From contig JACQYF010000125.1 of NCBI GenBank assembly GCA_016208315.1, forward strand, positions 62,001 to 126,000: a DNA stretch of 64,000 bases, written 5' to 3'. A program made the position numbers and the translations under genes. Numbering within the stretch: the stretch's first letter is position 1; the number at the start of each line of letters is the position of its first letter. The stretch is from Chloroflexota bacterium. Lineage in GTDB: Bacteria > Chloroflexota > Anaerolineae > UBA4142. This document shows, one piece after another, positions 38,663-48,118 of the stretch. Under the pieces are notes generated by a model. The model searched no databases and was not told the origin of the DNA. It saw only the letters and a list, made by a program, of their open reading frames with translations.

Positions 38663-41022
38663 GGCAATGCTCCGGGCCACGCGAACTCGTAATAATCGCC
38701 GCTCGCAACGGGCACGCGTTCGCCCGTGTCGGGGCGATACATTCCCACGCGGACTCGATTCGGCCCAGCCAGGTTTTGCGGCAGACGGTATTCGTCGCGA
38801 ATCTGCTCGCCAACGATCCAAAGCGACGTCGGACTGTTTCCGCCCTGCGGCTCCTGGTCGGCCTGCCAAACGATCTTGCCGTAGGCATCCAGGACATGGA
38901 CGAACACGCTATAGTCACGATCAAACGGCGCGATGGTTTGCCAGTACAAAGTCAGCCTCGAACTTTGCGATACATCATAGCCGATCAACTTGGCCCACTT
39001 GCCGAACGTCGCATCGGCACGCGTTTGCGGTGTGTACGCGGCAAATTGGCTCGGCGCGACTTTGATCGCGTCCACGATGACGCGATCCTCACCTCCACCC
39101 TCCACGATGAGCCGTTCGCCCAGCGCGCCCACCGGATACAAGCCAATCTCGACCGAATACTTGCCCGGGGCCGCATTCGCCGCGATAGGAATGCTCACCA
39201 CATCGCGCAGCGCATCGCCTGGTCGCCAATAGAGCGTTGGAAACGCGCCGCGCGCGGGAATCACGTCCGCGCCACCTGCGCTCGTGTCGTTCGACCCGAC
39301 GAGATGAACAAAGACGCGGTAGGATTCCGCCATCGGCGCGAGCGCGCGCCAGTAGAGTGTGACAGATAGAGTTTCGCCGGGTTTGACGAATTGCGCGCTC
39401 AAGTCGTAGCCGCGCAATTCGATCTGGTTGGCAAAGTTGAGGTTGAGCGGGCGCGACGCGCGCGCCAGGTCCGCCTCGGAGGCCAACGCGGGACGCGCGT
39501 AGGCGGGCAACGTGTAAGCGAAAGGAACGAAGAGGGCGAGGAGGAAGGATGAGGCAATGAGCCAGTTCGTAATTCGTAATTCGCAATTCGTAATCTTGCC
39601 CTGAGCGGTGTCGGCTCCTGCGGAGCCGCCGAAGGGTCGTAATTGGGTGAGGCCGAGGACAAGGAAGAGGGCAATGACGGAAATGGCGGGAAATAAATAG
39701 CGGCCTTGGTCGGCGCCTTGTGTCGTGCGGATGAATTGGATTTGGGCAATAAGAATGAATCCCAGCCACGCGGCAAGGAAGGCGAGCATAATTCGTAATT
39801 CGTCCCGCAAAGGACGCGGGATCTCCGCTTCGCTCCGATAATTCGTAATTCGTAATACGAACTTTATCATTCCGATGACGGCTAACCCTGACAGCATCGC
39901 CAGCCCGACGAGAATGATCGGCGAGAAATCGCCCGGCGTGGGGCCGCCCCAGAAAGTTTGCCACATCCAGGGCAGCGAAATTTGGAACAGCTCGGGCAGC
40001 GTCAAGGGGCCGGCGCGGGGGAACAGGGCCGAGACCTCGACGAGACGCAGCGCCAGCGGATCGCCGTAGAGCCACAGGTTGCGGACGAACCACCAACCCG
40101 CGAGCAGCGCGATGGTTGCGAGCATCATGGCGTTGCCAGTAATGGCAATGCGAAGGTCGCGGCGACGCCACGCGAGGAATAGGAGCAGCAAGACCGAAAG
40201 CGGAACCAACCCCAGCGCCGTCGTCTTGGTGAGCACCGCAAAGCCAATCAACGCTCCGAGCAGCATCGCCGATCTGAGATTCAGCGCGAGCGCGCCGCGA
40301 ATCAATTTGACCCACACGAGCAGGATGAGCGACGAGAATGCCGCGAGGGCCGCATCGTTGGAGACGAGCGCGCTCGCAAAGAGGAAGCTGGGGTTGAAGG
40401 CGACGAGGGCGGCAGCGGCAAGTGGAAGGAGATCGGGCGATTGCGCCAGGGCGTCCCTTTGGGAAAATCGCTGCAACAGGTACACAAAGTCTGCCTTCGC
40501 AGACTCGGGAATAGTCGGCGCAGGCCGACTTTGCGTTTGTGTTGCCGCGACCTCGGTCGCCAAGTTGTACGTTGCCCAGACGGTGACCGCGCCAAAGAGG
40601 ATCGAGAGCAGGCGCGCCAAGTGGACGGCGAGCGTTGTGCGCGTGAACGGGAAATTCTCCGAGTCGGTGTGGTAATAGATGTTGCGCCCGCAGCACGCGG
40701 GGTCGCCGACAAAGGTCGCGGCGTAATTGCGCCAGAGATGTTGCGCGAAATCGGACGTGTCCAGCGGCGAGATGACAAGCGCGGCGAGCGTATAGTACAG
40801 CGGCGGCTGCCAACCTTGATGGCCAGCGACGCCGCCGCCCGGCTTGAATAACTGGACCGGCAGCGCACGGGTATCGGCGATGAACTTGGCGAAACGAAAA
40901 TGATCGTCTTCGTCGGGGCCCTCGAACAGCGGGATGATGAGGGAATAAAAGAGTGCCAGCGCGACAAAGGCGACGAGGAGAATCGCCAAACGGGTTGGCA
41001 GCCATTCATGGCGCGAGGACAT
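38659..41022 (-). CDS. GT-C-type membrane protein, FExxDE subgroup
   Basis: This is a 787-residue protein with ATG at 41022, 17 bases inside the previous gene. After helix 1 it reads P-L-F-E-G-P-D-E-D-D-H-F-R-F, the motif of its two paralogs here. Two C-terminal beta-domains follow. It is unusually rich in read-through repeats: the T-Q-T-Q-S-R-P element (40484-40561), simple tracts read as L-R-I-T-N near 39566-39598 and 39789-39858, and a hairpin element (39599-39638) read as P-F-G-G-S-A-G-A-D. All lie in predicted loops, none in a helix. Confidence 0.74.
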   Translation of the reverse strand: MSSRHEWLPTRLAILLVAFVALALFYSLIIPLFEGPDEDDHFRFAKFIADTRALPVQLFKPGGGVAGHQGWQPPLYYTLAALVISPLDTSDFAQHLWRNYAATFVGDPACCGRNIYYHTDSENFPFTRTTLAVHLARLLSILFGAVTVWATYNLATEVAATQTQSRPAPTIPESAKADFVYLLQRFSQRDALAQSPDLLPLAAAALVAFNPSFLFASALVSNDAALAAFSSLILLVWVKLIRGALALNLRSAMLLGALIGFAVLTKTTALGLVPLSVLLLLFLAWRRRDLRIAITGNAMMLATIALLAGWWFVRNLWLYGDPLALRLVEVSALFPRAGPLTLPELFQISLPWMWQTFWGGPTPGDFSPIILVGLAMLSGLAVIGMIKFVLRITNYRSEAEIPRPLRDELRIMLAFLAAWLGFILIAQIQFIRTTQGADQGRYLFPAISVIALFLVLGLTQLRPFGGSAGADTAQGKITNCELRITNWLIASSFLLALFVPFAYTLPAYARPALASEADLARASRPLNLNFANQIELRGYDLSAQFVKPGETLSVTLYWRALAPMAESYRVFVHLVGSNDTSAGGADVIPARGAFPTLYWRPGDALRDVVSIPIAANAAPGKYSVEIGLYPVGALGERLIVEGGGEDRVIVDAIKVAPSQFAAYTPQTRADATFGKWAKLIGYDVSQSSRLTLYWQTIAPFDRDYSVFVHVLDAYGKIVWQADQEPQGGNSPTSLWIVGEQIRDEYRLPQNLAGPNRVRVGMYRPDTGERVPVASGDYYEFAWPGALP
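39599..39638. repeat. Short hairpin element in frame
   Basis: The sequence around ggctcctgcggagcc forms a strong hairpin, with the outer parts ccctgagcgg and ccgaaggg partly complementary. It lies between two aattcgt-type tracts inside the 787-residue protein gene. Confidence 0.55.
40484..40561. repeat. Interspersed repeat shared with 6146-6232
   Basis: This is the second copy of the element ending in gttgccgcgacctcggtcg. It is read through as T-Q-T-Q-S-R-P-A in a loop of the 787-residue protein. Confidence 0.6.
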
Positions 41023-44000
41023 TCAGCGCCCCCAATTCCACTTGGCGATCTTGCAACTCCGCGCCGTTGGCTTGCGCGACGAGTCGTTCGCCGCTCACGG
41101 CATTGTACATTCCGGCCACGATGCGGTATCGGCCCGGCGGCAACTCGATAGGCAGCACGTACGCATCGAGCACTTGTTCGCCCGCGTCCCAAATGCGCGT
41201 GGGGTAGTTGCCGTTGCCGGGAACGCTGTCTTGCTGTGTGACAACGCGGCCATCTTCGGCGACGATGTGAACGAAAACCTTATAGTCGCCATCCAAACGC
41301 GCTTGCGGCTGCCAGTAGAGCCGAAGCGCTAGTGACTGCCCCGGTTTCAGATTCTGCTTGTCGAGGTCATAACCCGCGAGGCGAATCGCCGGCCCGAACG
41401 CGACATCTAGCGCGCGCTGGGGGCGCGCGGCTTGCGCGTCCATCGGCACTTTGACCGTGCCTAGTTCGATCATCGCATCTGGCGCAGGACCGGCATCCGT
41501 AGCGACCGGCAAGCGCTCCATATCGTCAAAACGATACATGCCCGCGATCAACCGATATGGGCCCGGCGGGACATTAGGCGGCAGCACGAGCTCGCGCTTG
41601 TCGGCGACAATCGCATTCGGCGACCACAACATCGTCGGATTGAAACCGTTCGCGGTCAGCTCGTCGTGCTGCGCGATCAGTTTGCCGTTTGTGTCCAACA
41701 ATTGCACGAACACGGTTAGGTCTTGAAAGATGTCGCGTTCCGCTTTCCAGTACAAAGTCAGCGGCAGGGTCTGTCCGGCGCGAATCGCGGCGGGCGCGTC
41801 GTACCCAACCAGGCGAATCCGATCGCCGATGCGTGCGTCCACGCGCCGCGCGATTTGTGGTTCGGTGGGCGCGGGTGCGCTGCCCCGCGTCAACTCGATC
41901 GTACTCACGGAAATGAATTGGCGCGGTTCGCCGTATGCGACCTGCAAATCGTATTTGCCCGGCGGCAGTCCCGCGAGCGGCAGATCGTAGTGATCGGGCA
42001 CGATTTCGTTGGGCAGCCACGCCGCGGGAAAACCGGTGCCATAGCGCGCCAACTGCTCGCGCGCCGCCCACACGCGCCCTGCGCCATCCACTGTCCGCCA
42101 GGCAAACGGCTGGTCGGTCAGCGATTGTTTGACCTGCCAGTAGGGTTGAATTTGCAGGAGAGCCGGCCTCTCCGCGATCTGCCATCCCGACGCGCCGTAG
42201 CTCGCGTTCTCAATCTGCAATCCGATGAATCGAAGCTCAGGCGAGATGTCCACCTGCGCGGGTTGCAACTGTCGCGCCGGGGCCGCCAACGCGACCGAAG
42301 TGGTCAGCGCGAAAATGCCGGCGATCATTCCAAGGGGTATGAGGACCGCGGGCCACTCGCGTTCGCGGCGGCGAATCGAGAACACGATGAGGATGAGAAC
42401 GATCACAAGACCCGCCGCCGACACAATTCCGCCGGCGCGACGCGGCAGCGTGTCTTGCCAGGACAGGACGACGCGATGATTGCCCGCAGGGATGTTCACC
42501 GTGAGCAAGCCGAGCGCGGTAGTTGGAAAAGTCAGAGCAGGAACACCGCCCACATCGGCCTGCCAGCCGGGAAAGTAGAATTGACGCCACGACATGGCCG
42601 TCGGACGGTCCGTCACGACGGTGAACGCGCGGCGGGTCGCGCTCGATTCTTCGAGGCGAATCACCGGAGCATCGCCATCCACCTTCGCGGCATCTAGCTT
42701 GTTCGCGAGGAACCTGACCGTGAGCGGCAGGTACTCGCTCTGCGAACCAAAACCGAGACCGCGCGTGTTTGTTTCAAAGCGCACCATCTGCGCGACCGTC
42801 AAGTCGCTTGCGGGATTCTCCAAGCGCTTTGGCGCAAGGTCCGCCAACCCGTTCCAAATGAGGATCAGCGCGAGCGCCGGCACCATTGCAAATCTCGTCC
42901 GCTTTTTCGATGGAATCGCCATCGGCACTGAGCCGATCAGGACCGCAACGCACAAGCCGATCAGGACCGATAGCCGCCACGCGAACTGCACTGTGCTGAG
43001 GAACGGCGTCGCAAGCCAAATCTCGCGGGCGCCATCGAGCAGCAATACTGTCGCGATCAACGCCGTCGCGCCAAAAAGAACGACGGCGCCACGCCGCGAA
43101 GCAATCGCAAGGACAAGCGCGCCCGCGGCCAGAACTATCGGCAAGAACGAGAGCGGATAGGGTTGATCGCGATATTGATAGGGCAGCGCGAATTGAACGA
43201 GATCGGCCGGAGTAAGGAAGCTGCCCGCGAGCAAATTGACGAGCGCTTTTTTGCCCTGGCTTAGGGCGACCAGCGGCAATTCCGCCAACGTCGGCAGCCA
43301 ATAGATCGCGGCGAGCATCACGCCCAACGATACGGCCGCGGCGACGCGCGCGAACGCGCCACGGCGCGTGCCCGACGGCAAACGAAGGATTTCCCAGATG
43401 GCGAATACCAGGAGAAACGGCGAAACCAGGAGCACCGTCAAATTGTGACTGACGATGAGTGCCGCCGCCGATAATGCGGCGAGCAGGAACGAACTCAACG
43501 TCCTGTACACGATGGCTCGGCGAAGCGACCAGACTAGCCAGGGCAGAACCGCCGCGCCCAACGCTTCGGCCACTGCGCCGCGCACGAAAAGGTCTAACAA
43601 AAAGTAGGGGAAAAAACCGTACGCGGCGGCCGTGAGAAGGCCGGAGAGTATCGAGCCGTATAATTCCCTTCCGAGCGCGTAAGCGCCGGTTACGCCAATC
43701 GCCAGGATGAAGACGCAGGTTGCGATGAGCGCGGCCGGAATGGCGAGACCGAGGAGGTGGAGCGCTTCGGCGATGTAATAGGCGAGGGGCGAGTAGAAAT
43801 TAAAGACCGGGTAGCCGTACCCGTACGCAAAATCCGGTGCCCAACGCGGGTATGGAACGCCTTGCCTTAACACCCGATCAAACTCGAACAGCCGAAAGAG
43901 GTGCAGAAACCCATCGTCCAGAAAATAAAAAGGGGCAAATGGCAAAAAAGCGAGCGCGGCAAGAATTGTAAAGATGCCTAGACCGAGAATCGGAGCCCAA

Positions 44001-44044
44001 CGGTGTATGAGATTTTGGGAACCCTTGGACACGCGTACCAACAA
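41006..44044 (-). CDS. PTPS-related-type large membrane protein with three beta-domains
   Basis: This is a 1012-residue protein; TTG at 44044 is the annotated start, with GTG codons a few residues on as alternatives. The first loop reads Y-F-L-D-D-G-F-L-H-L-F-R and is followed by Y-P-R-W-A-P-D-F-A-Y-G-Y-G-Y-P-V-F-N-F-Y-S-P-L-A-Y. This is the hallmark of the membrane family labelled '6-pyruvoyl-tetrahydropterin synthase related', which is GT-C-like despite its name. About twelve helices run to residue ~400, one more lies near residue 550, and three beta-domains occupy ~590-1010. It is the first gene of the continuous overlapping run that extends to 28469. Confidence 0.8.
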   Translation of the reverse strand: MLVRVSKGSQNLIHRWAPILGLGIFTILAALAFLPFAPFYFLDDGFLHLFRLFEFDRVLRQGVPYPRWAPDFAYGYGYPVFNFYSPLAYYIAEALHLLGLAIPAALIATCVFILAIGVTGAYALGRELYGSILSGLLTAAAYGFFPYFLLDLFVRGAVAEALGAAVLPWLVWSLRRAIVYRTLSSFLLAALSAAALIVSHNLTVLLVSPFLLVFAIWEILRLPSGTRRGAFARVAAAVSLGVMLAAIYWLPTLAELPLVALSQGKKALVNLLAGSFLTPADLVQFALPYQYRDQPYPLSFLPIVLAAGALVLAIASRRGAVVLFGATALIATVLLLDGAREIWLATPFLSTVQFAWRLSVLIGLCVAVLIGSVPMAIPSKKRTRFAMVPALALILIWNGLADLAPKRLENPASDLTVAQMVRFETNTRGLGFGSQSEYLPLTVRFLANKLDAAKVDGDAPVIRLEESSATRRAFTVVTDRPTAMSWRQFYFPGWQADVGGVPALTFPTTALGLLTVNIPAGNHRVVLSWQDTLPRRAGGIVSAAGLVIVLILIVFSIRRREREWPAVLIPLGMIAGIFALTTSVALAAPARQLQPAQVDISPELRFIGLQIENASYGASGWQIAERPALLQIQPYWQVKQSLTDQPFAWRTVDGAGRVWAAREQLARYGTGFPAAWLPNEIVPDHYDLPLAGLPPGKYDLQVAYGEPRQFISVSTIELTRGSAPAPTEPQIARRVDARIGDRIRLVGYDAPAAIRAGQTLPLTLYWKAERDIFQDLTVFVQLLDTNGKLIAQHDELTANGFNPTMLWSPNAIVADKRELVLPPNVPPGPYRLIAGMYRFDDMERLPVATDAGPAPDAMIELGTVKVPMDAQAARPQRALDVAFGPAIRLAGYDLDKQNLKPGQSLALRLYWQPQARLDGDYKVFVHIVAEDGRVVTQQDSVPGNGNYPTRIWDAGEQVLDAYVLPIELPPGRYRIVAGMYNAVSGERLVAQANGAELQDRQVELGALNVLAP

Positions 44045-44097
44045 ACGTCATCCTCTTTGACAAAGTACAGCGCGCATCGGCTGTGCCCGCTCATTGT

Positions 44098-44835
44098 CTA
44101 CGCGTTCAGTTCTTTTTGCAAATTTCGTTCGCCCGGCTCGAAAAGCGGCGGCGCCGTGCCCAACAGGCCCAGGCGTTTGCGGAACAGGAAGAACAAGTTG
44201 TAGAACCCGTCGCGCCAGATGCGGAGCTTGCTGACGCCGTGCCGCTCTTTGTAATAGATCGGCAATTCCTTGGAACGAATCAGTTTTTTGCGCGACATGG
44301 CTTCCAATTTGATCTCTTCCGAGAACGCCATGCCGTCGCTCGTCAAGTTCAAGTGCTCGAGCACCCAATGGCGAAAGACCCACATGCCCGACTGGGAATC
44401 GCGCACGCGGAACCAAAAGAGGATCCAGATGAAGAAATTCAGCACATCATTCCCAAAGACGCGCAGCCAGTTGCTCGGCTTGTCCTTGTGCCCCGTGCGG
44501 TCGCAGGTGATGAAATCGAATTCTTCGTCAATCATCACGTCGAGGAGGATGGGGATAAAGTTGCGCGGATAGGTGCCGTCGCCGTCCATCGTCACGATGA
44601 TGTCGCCCGTCGCGCGGCGTAGCCCGGCCTTGTACGCCGCGCCGTACCCTTGCCTTTTCTCGGCCACGACCGTCGCGCCAAACTGGTGCGCGACCATCGC
44701 GGTGCAGTCGGTCGAGTTGTTGTCCACGACGATCACTTGGTCCACGCACGACGGCAGATCGCGGAACACTTGTGGCAAGCCGTGCTCTTCGTTGTAACAC
44801 GGCATGACGAGCGAGATATGGTGATTTTTGTACAT
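44098..44835 (-). CDS. Glycosyltransferase family 2 (polyprenyl-phosphate glycosyltransferase-like)
   Basis: This is a 245-residue soluble GT-A enzyme. It shows L-V-M-P-C-Y-N-E-E, I-V-V-D-N-N-S-T-D and T-M-D-G-D-G-T-Y-P, the D-G-D replacing the usual D-x-D. It has no C-terminal membrane helices. Such enzymes transfer a sugar from a nucleotide donor to a lipid phosphate and so would feed the GT-C genes downstream (inference). The flanking gap at 44836-44901 holds an imperfect palindromic tract of attacgcaatacg-type units. Confidence 0.86.
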   Translation of the reverse strand: MYKNHHISLVMPCYNEEHGLPQVFRDLPSCVDQVIVVDNNSTDCTAMVAHQFGATVVAEKRQGYGAAYKAGLRRATGDIIVTMDGDGTYPRNFIPILLDVMIDEEFDFITCDRTGHKDKPSNWLRVFGNDVLNFFIWILFWFRVRDSQSGMWVFRHWVLEHLNLTSDGMAFSEEIKLEAMSRKKLIRSKELPIYYKERHGVSKLRIWRDGFYNLFFLFRKRLGLLGTAPPLFEPGERNLQKELNA

Positions 44836-44901
44836 GACGCTCCATTACGCAATACGAAATACGAAATCTGTAGTGAGTATTGCGTGTTGCGTATTGCGTA
44901 A

Positions 44902-46104
44902 CTAGATTTCGACGCGATAGCTTTCGACCGGGCGCGGCGCGGCTTGCATTACGTCGGGCGAGAGCCGGTGCCGCAGTTGCGCCCACTTGAGCGTCGCCCA
45001 TTCTTTCAGGATCACGGGATACATGAGCGGATTGAACAGGATATTGACCGTTAGGAAACATTCATAGGTGCAAAAACACTTGGTCTTGCTGATCCACTGG
45101 CGCACCTCGTCCGCTTTTTGCGAGCGCCAAATTTTCTTGAAATCGTAATCGTAATCGCGGACGTTGCCGAGCACCTGATCCTCGCCCATCAACTCGCACG
45201 CCAGCACGTCGCCGTTCGAAAACATGTTGCCGCCGAGCGAGCCGGCGTAGCACGGGATCACAAAGCGCCGCTCTTTCACCAGCCGCGTGATCAATTTCGG
45301 GCGGATGATGCGCTTGGCATTGATGAAATCGCCGAAGGGCAGCTTGTAATAGCCGGAGAGTTCGCGGGACTTGTTGTCGCGCTCCAGCCGATAGTGGAAG
45401 TTCAGATAATTGTCAATGTCAAATTGATTCGCGCGGGGGTCAATCGGCGGGGTGAATTTCGCCGCGGGGTCTTTCGGGCCGCCGCGCAAGAGCAGGGTGA
45501 AGACGGTATTCACGCCGACGTTGCTCCGCAAGTAATCGTAAATCTCGTCCAGCCGGTCGTGGTTGTACGCGCTGACCGCGATCTGGATGCAGGCCGACAT
45601 GTTGTGGTAATGCTTTTCGAGCACGCGCAGTTCGCGGTAGGTGCGAATGGCGCGGTCGAACAGACCTTTAAAGCCGCGGAACTTGTCGTGGTCTCCCTCG
45701 ACGCCGTCAATCGAGATGTCAATGTGCAAATCCATATCGGGGCATGCGTCCAGCATCTCGCGCGTGCCGTCCACGACGCGGCTGGTGAGCGAGCCGTTCG
45801 TTGGGATGCCGACGTTCGGCGCGTGGTTGTTCTTGTGGAAAATCTTGACGATCTCAGGCAAATCCTTGCGGAGGAACGGCTCGCCGCCGGTCGGCGTGAA
45901 AAAGAGCATATCGTCCATCGAGCGGCTGACCTTTTCGATCTCGTCAATGGTCAGTTCGCCCGTGTGCCGCTCGTGCGAGCCGAGGAGGCAGTGCCCGCAG
46001 CGCGCGTTGCAGTTCTTGGTCACGAAGAGCACGAAATAGAGGGGCGACGCGCCGCGTTTGTAGAGGATGCGGGGGGCGAACTTCATATAGTCTAAGAGTG
46101 CCAC
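44902..46104 (-). CDS. Radical SAM protein with SPASM-like C-terminal cysteines
   Basis: This is a 400-residue protein. The cluster-binding motif is C32-N-A-R-C36-G-H-C39 (CX3CX2C). T-G-G-E-P-F-L-R-K-D follows as the GGEP motif that contacts SAM. The C-terminus holds further cysteines (I-P-C-Y-A-G, L-A-C-E-L, K-C-F-C-T-Y-E-C-F), typical of an auxiliary-cluster domain. Members modify peptides or lipid/sugar molecules. It is framed by two GT2 genes on the same strand, so a role in glycolipid synthesis is possible, but the substrate cannot be read. Confidence 0.85.
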   Translation of the reverse strand: MALLDYMKFAPRILYKRGASPLYFVLFVTKNCNARCGHCLLGSHERHTGELTIDEIEKVSRSMDDMLFFTPTGGEPFLRKDLPEIVKIFHKNNHAPNVGIPTNGSLTSRVVDGTREMLDACPDMDLHIDISIDGVEGDHDKFRGFKGLFDRAIRTYRELRVLEKHYHNMSACIQIAVSAYNHDRLDEIYDYLRSNVGVNTVFTLLLRGGPKDPAAKFTPPIDPRANQFDIDNYLNFHYRLERDNKSRELSGYYKLPFGDFINAKRIIRPKLITRLVKERRFVIPCYAGSLGGNMFSNGDVLACELMGEDQVLGNVRDYDYDFKKIWRSQKADEVRQWISKTKCFCTYECFLTVNILFNPLMYPVILKEWATLKWAQLRHRLSPDVMQAAPRPVESYRVEI

Positions 46105-46159
46105 AATGTCTCCTATCGTAAGGAGTAATTAGCGATTGGTAATTACCAATCACTAATTA

Positions 46160-47131
46160 CTAGTATCTTACTCCACGAACAAAATCTATCATCGCGGCCA
46201 ACATCCCCGCGCCCACCGCGAGCACATCTATCGGCTGGAACAGCGCGGCGCAGAGCGCGAATCGCGGACCACGCTCGCGCGCCAGGTAGGCGAGCCAGGA
46301 CGCGTTGAGCGCGTAAAACGCGGCGAAGAGTACAACGGACAAGAGCGGAACGAACGGACCGGCAAACACCGCCGCGAAAATGACCGGAACGGCCAGTTGG
46401 TAGAATAGGGGGACGCTCGTAAAGAAGGGTTGTCCCCACTTGCGGAGGCGCATGAGCATCAACGCGCGCGCCCGCAAAAAATCGGTGCTGAGAACTTGGG
46501 ACAGCGTGTAATGCTTGCAGTGTGTGACGGCAACCTGCGGATCAGAAACAAGCATATGGCCCGCGGCCCACGCGCGCTGACCGAATTCCGTATCTTCGGC
46601 GATGCTGGCGCCGGAATAGTTTTCGTCAAAACCGCCAAGTTCGAGGAATACTTGACGGCGGATCGCGGCGACGGTCGTATCGAATACGCCGATGCGCTCA
46701 CGCGGCAAGCGCAAGTACGTAAAGCGCATCCAGAGGTTTTTGTAATGGCTCGCGAAATTGTGGAACGGTATTTCGCGCGCGGGCAGACCGACGACGCCCG
46801 CGCTCAGCGGCGCGCTCAAATCCTCGGCGACTTGCGCCAGCGCATCCGGCGCGACGATCACGTCGTCGTCGGTAAAGAAAAGCACATCGCCCGTCGCGGT
46901 CTGGGCGCCGCGGTTCCGAGCGCGCGCCGCGCCGATGTTTTCGTCCAGGCGGACGATACAGCATTGAAACTGCTGCGCAATCTCGGCGGAGCCATCGGAC
47001 GAGCAGTCGTCCACGACGATAAGCTCATGAGGTGGCAGGGATGAAGACCGGAGCGATTGCAGACAAGCCGGGAGCGTGGCTGCGCCGTTATGCGTGGGAA
47101 TGACGACGGAAATGCGTGGGCGTGGATTCAT
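46160..47131 (-). CDS. Glycosyltransferase family 2 with C-terminal membrane helices
   Basis: I chose ATG at 47131 (MNPRPRISVVIPT, 323 residues); the open frame continues upstream but reads as arginine/serine-rich non-coding sequence. It shows V-V-I-P-T-H-N-G-A, I-V-V-D-D-C-S-S-D-G and F-F-T-D-D-D-V, the three GT-A signature parts, then G-G-F-D-E-N-Y and two or three helices at residues ~235-320. It is the last chromosomal gene before the integron array, whose terminal cassette lacks an attC. Confidence 0.85.
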   Translation of the reverse strand: MNPRPRISVVIPTHNGAATLPACLQSLRSSSLPPHELIVVDDCSSDGSAEIAQQFQCCIVRLDENIGAARARNRGAQTATGDVLFFTDDDVIVAPDALAQVAEDLSAPLSAGVVGLPAREIPFHNFASHYKNLWMRFTYLRLPRERIGVFDTTVAAIRRQVFLELGGFDENYSGASIAEDTEFGQRAWAAGHMLVSDPQVAVTHCKHYTLSQVLSTDFLRARALMLMRLRKWGQPFFTSVPLFYQLAVPVIFAAVFAGPFVPLLSVVLFAAFYALNASWLAYLARERGPRFALCAALFQPIDVLAVGAGMLAAMIDFVRGVRY

Positions 47132-47213
47132 CAAACGGAGGGGATTATAGCAGAAGGTGAGTGGAAGGTCAAAATAAAGCGTAAAGCGTAAAACGTAGGG
47201 GGCGGGCCACGTT

Positions 47214-47798
47214 TCAGGCCTGTCTTCCCCGACTCTTGGCGGCCTTGATGTACCGAATGCGGGGAGCGGGGCCAACGCCCCCGGGCACCGAGTACGCGAG
47301 CACGACGATCCCGCTGGCCGGGAGTGTCTTCTGGTCCGACAACACGAGCTTTGTCGCAGCGCCGGGCGGAAGGAGCGGGACGCCGGCGCCGAGGAGCACA
47401 GGAATGACGGCCACCTCCACCGTGTCCACGAGGCCCGCGTCGAGTAGCGAACGAAAGAGGACACCCCCGCCGTAGAGCCAGATGTCTCGACCCGGCTTCG
47501 CCTTCAGTGCTGCAACGATTTCCCGCGGATCGTCGTTGAGGATGCGGATGCCGGGGTACGCGGCCGCTGGAAGGGTTCGCGAGAAGACGACGACATCAAG
47601 ACCCGGCATGGCGCCGTGCCCACCCTGCGCGGTCAGAACCTCATAGGTCTTACGTCCCATTACGGCCGTGTCGAATTCCTTGAACAGCGCGGCGAAGTCA
47701 ATGGCAGGATCCATCACGATCCAGTCGTATTCGCCGTTTGACCCTGCAATGAAGCCGTCCAGGCTCACGGCCACTTGATAGCGCAGTCGTCTACTCAC
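47214..47798 (-). CDS. Dihydrofolate-reductase-fold (RibD C-terminal-like) protein, cassette 8
   Basis: This is a 194-residue protein, GTG start at 47798 with GAGGAC upstream. It shows V-A-V-S-L-D-G-F-I-A-G, A-V-M-G-R-K-T-Y-E and W-L-Y-G-G-G-V-L-F, the pattern of the RibD C-terminal/DHFR-like family that binds NADPH and reduces pterin-like or other substrates. It is the last cassette gene of the array. No attC follows it, so the cassette may be immobile. A second member of the same fold, of quite different sequence, is in cassette 6. Confidence 0.87.
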   Translation of the reverse strand: MSRRLRYQVAVSLDGFIAGSNGEYDWIVMDPAIDFAALFKEFDTAVMGRKTYEVLTAQGGHGAMPGLDVVVFSRTLPAAAYPGIRILNDDPREIVAALKAKPGRDIWLYGGGVLFRSLLDAGLVDTVEVAVIPVLLGAGVPLLPPGAATKLVLSDQKTLPASGIVVLAYSVPGGVGPAPRIRYIKAAKSRGRQA

Positions 47799-47826
47799 TG
47801 GTCTAGTCCTCGTGTTGTGTTTGGCT

Positions 47827-47906
47827 GGCTAACGCCCGGCGTCAGTGGCACGCGAGCGGCGAGCGCAGCGAGCCGCGAAGGGTGTCCACTGCACACCGTG
47901 TTGGGC
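47827..47906 (-). other. attC site (cassette 7), 80 bp
   Basis: On the minus strand, R'' is GCCCAAC (47900-47906) and R' is GTTAGCC (47827-47833), with complementary inner arms. The R'' region matches the first 8 bases of cassette 7. Like the attC at 52499-52590 it ends in gtgttgggcg and belongs to the short, GC-rich family. Confidence 0.82.
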
Positions 47907-48118
47907 GTGTTATTGAACATACAAGAGTGTAACGGAAGTCCATCCAACTAGCTACCTGACAGTTTGAGGTTATGGGTAAGAACGAAGAGGAACAGAGACC
48001 GGAAGCGCCTGGGTGAGCACCCGTGGTTCTAAATCACCGTTTGAGCGTGATCGCAAACGCCTCATACAGACAGACGCTACAGTGATTCACTATAGCGATG
48101 CTGATAGTGCGCTCGGCC

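Noticed and set aside
44836-47213. tRNA or other structured RNA genes in the short gaps
   Set aside because: The gaps hold only simple palindromic tracts; I see no cloverleaf or CCA end.
47132-47464. Upstream extension of the GT2 gene into 47464
   Set aside because: It overlaps the DHFR-like cassette gene and has no glycosyltransferase features; ATG at 47131 directly precedes the GT-A domain.
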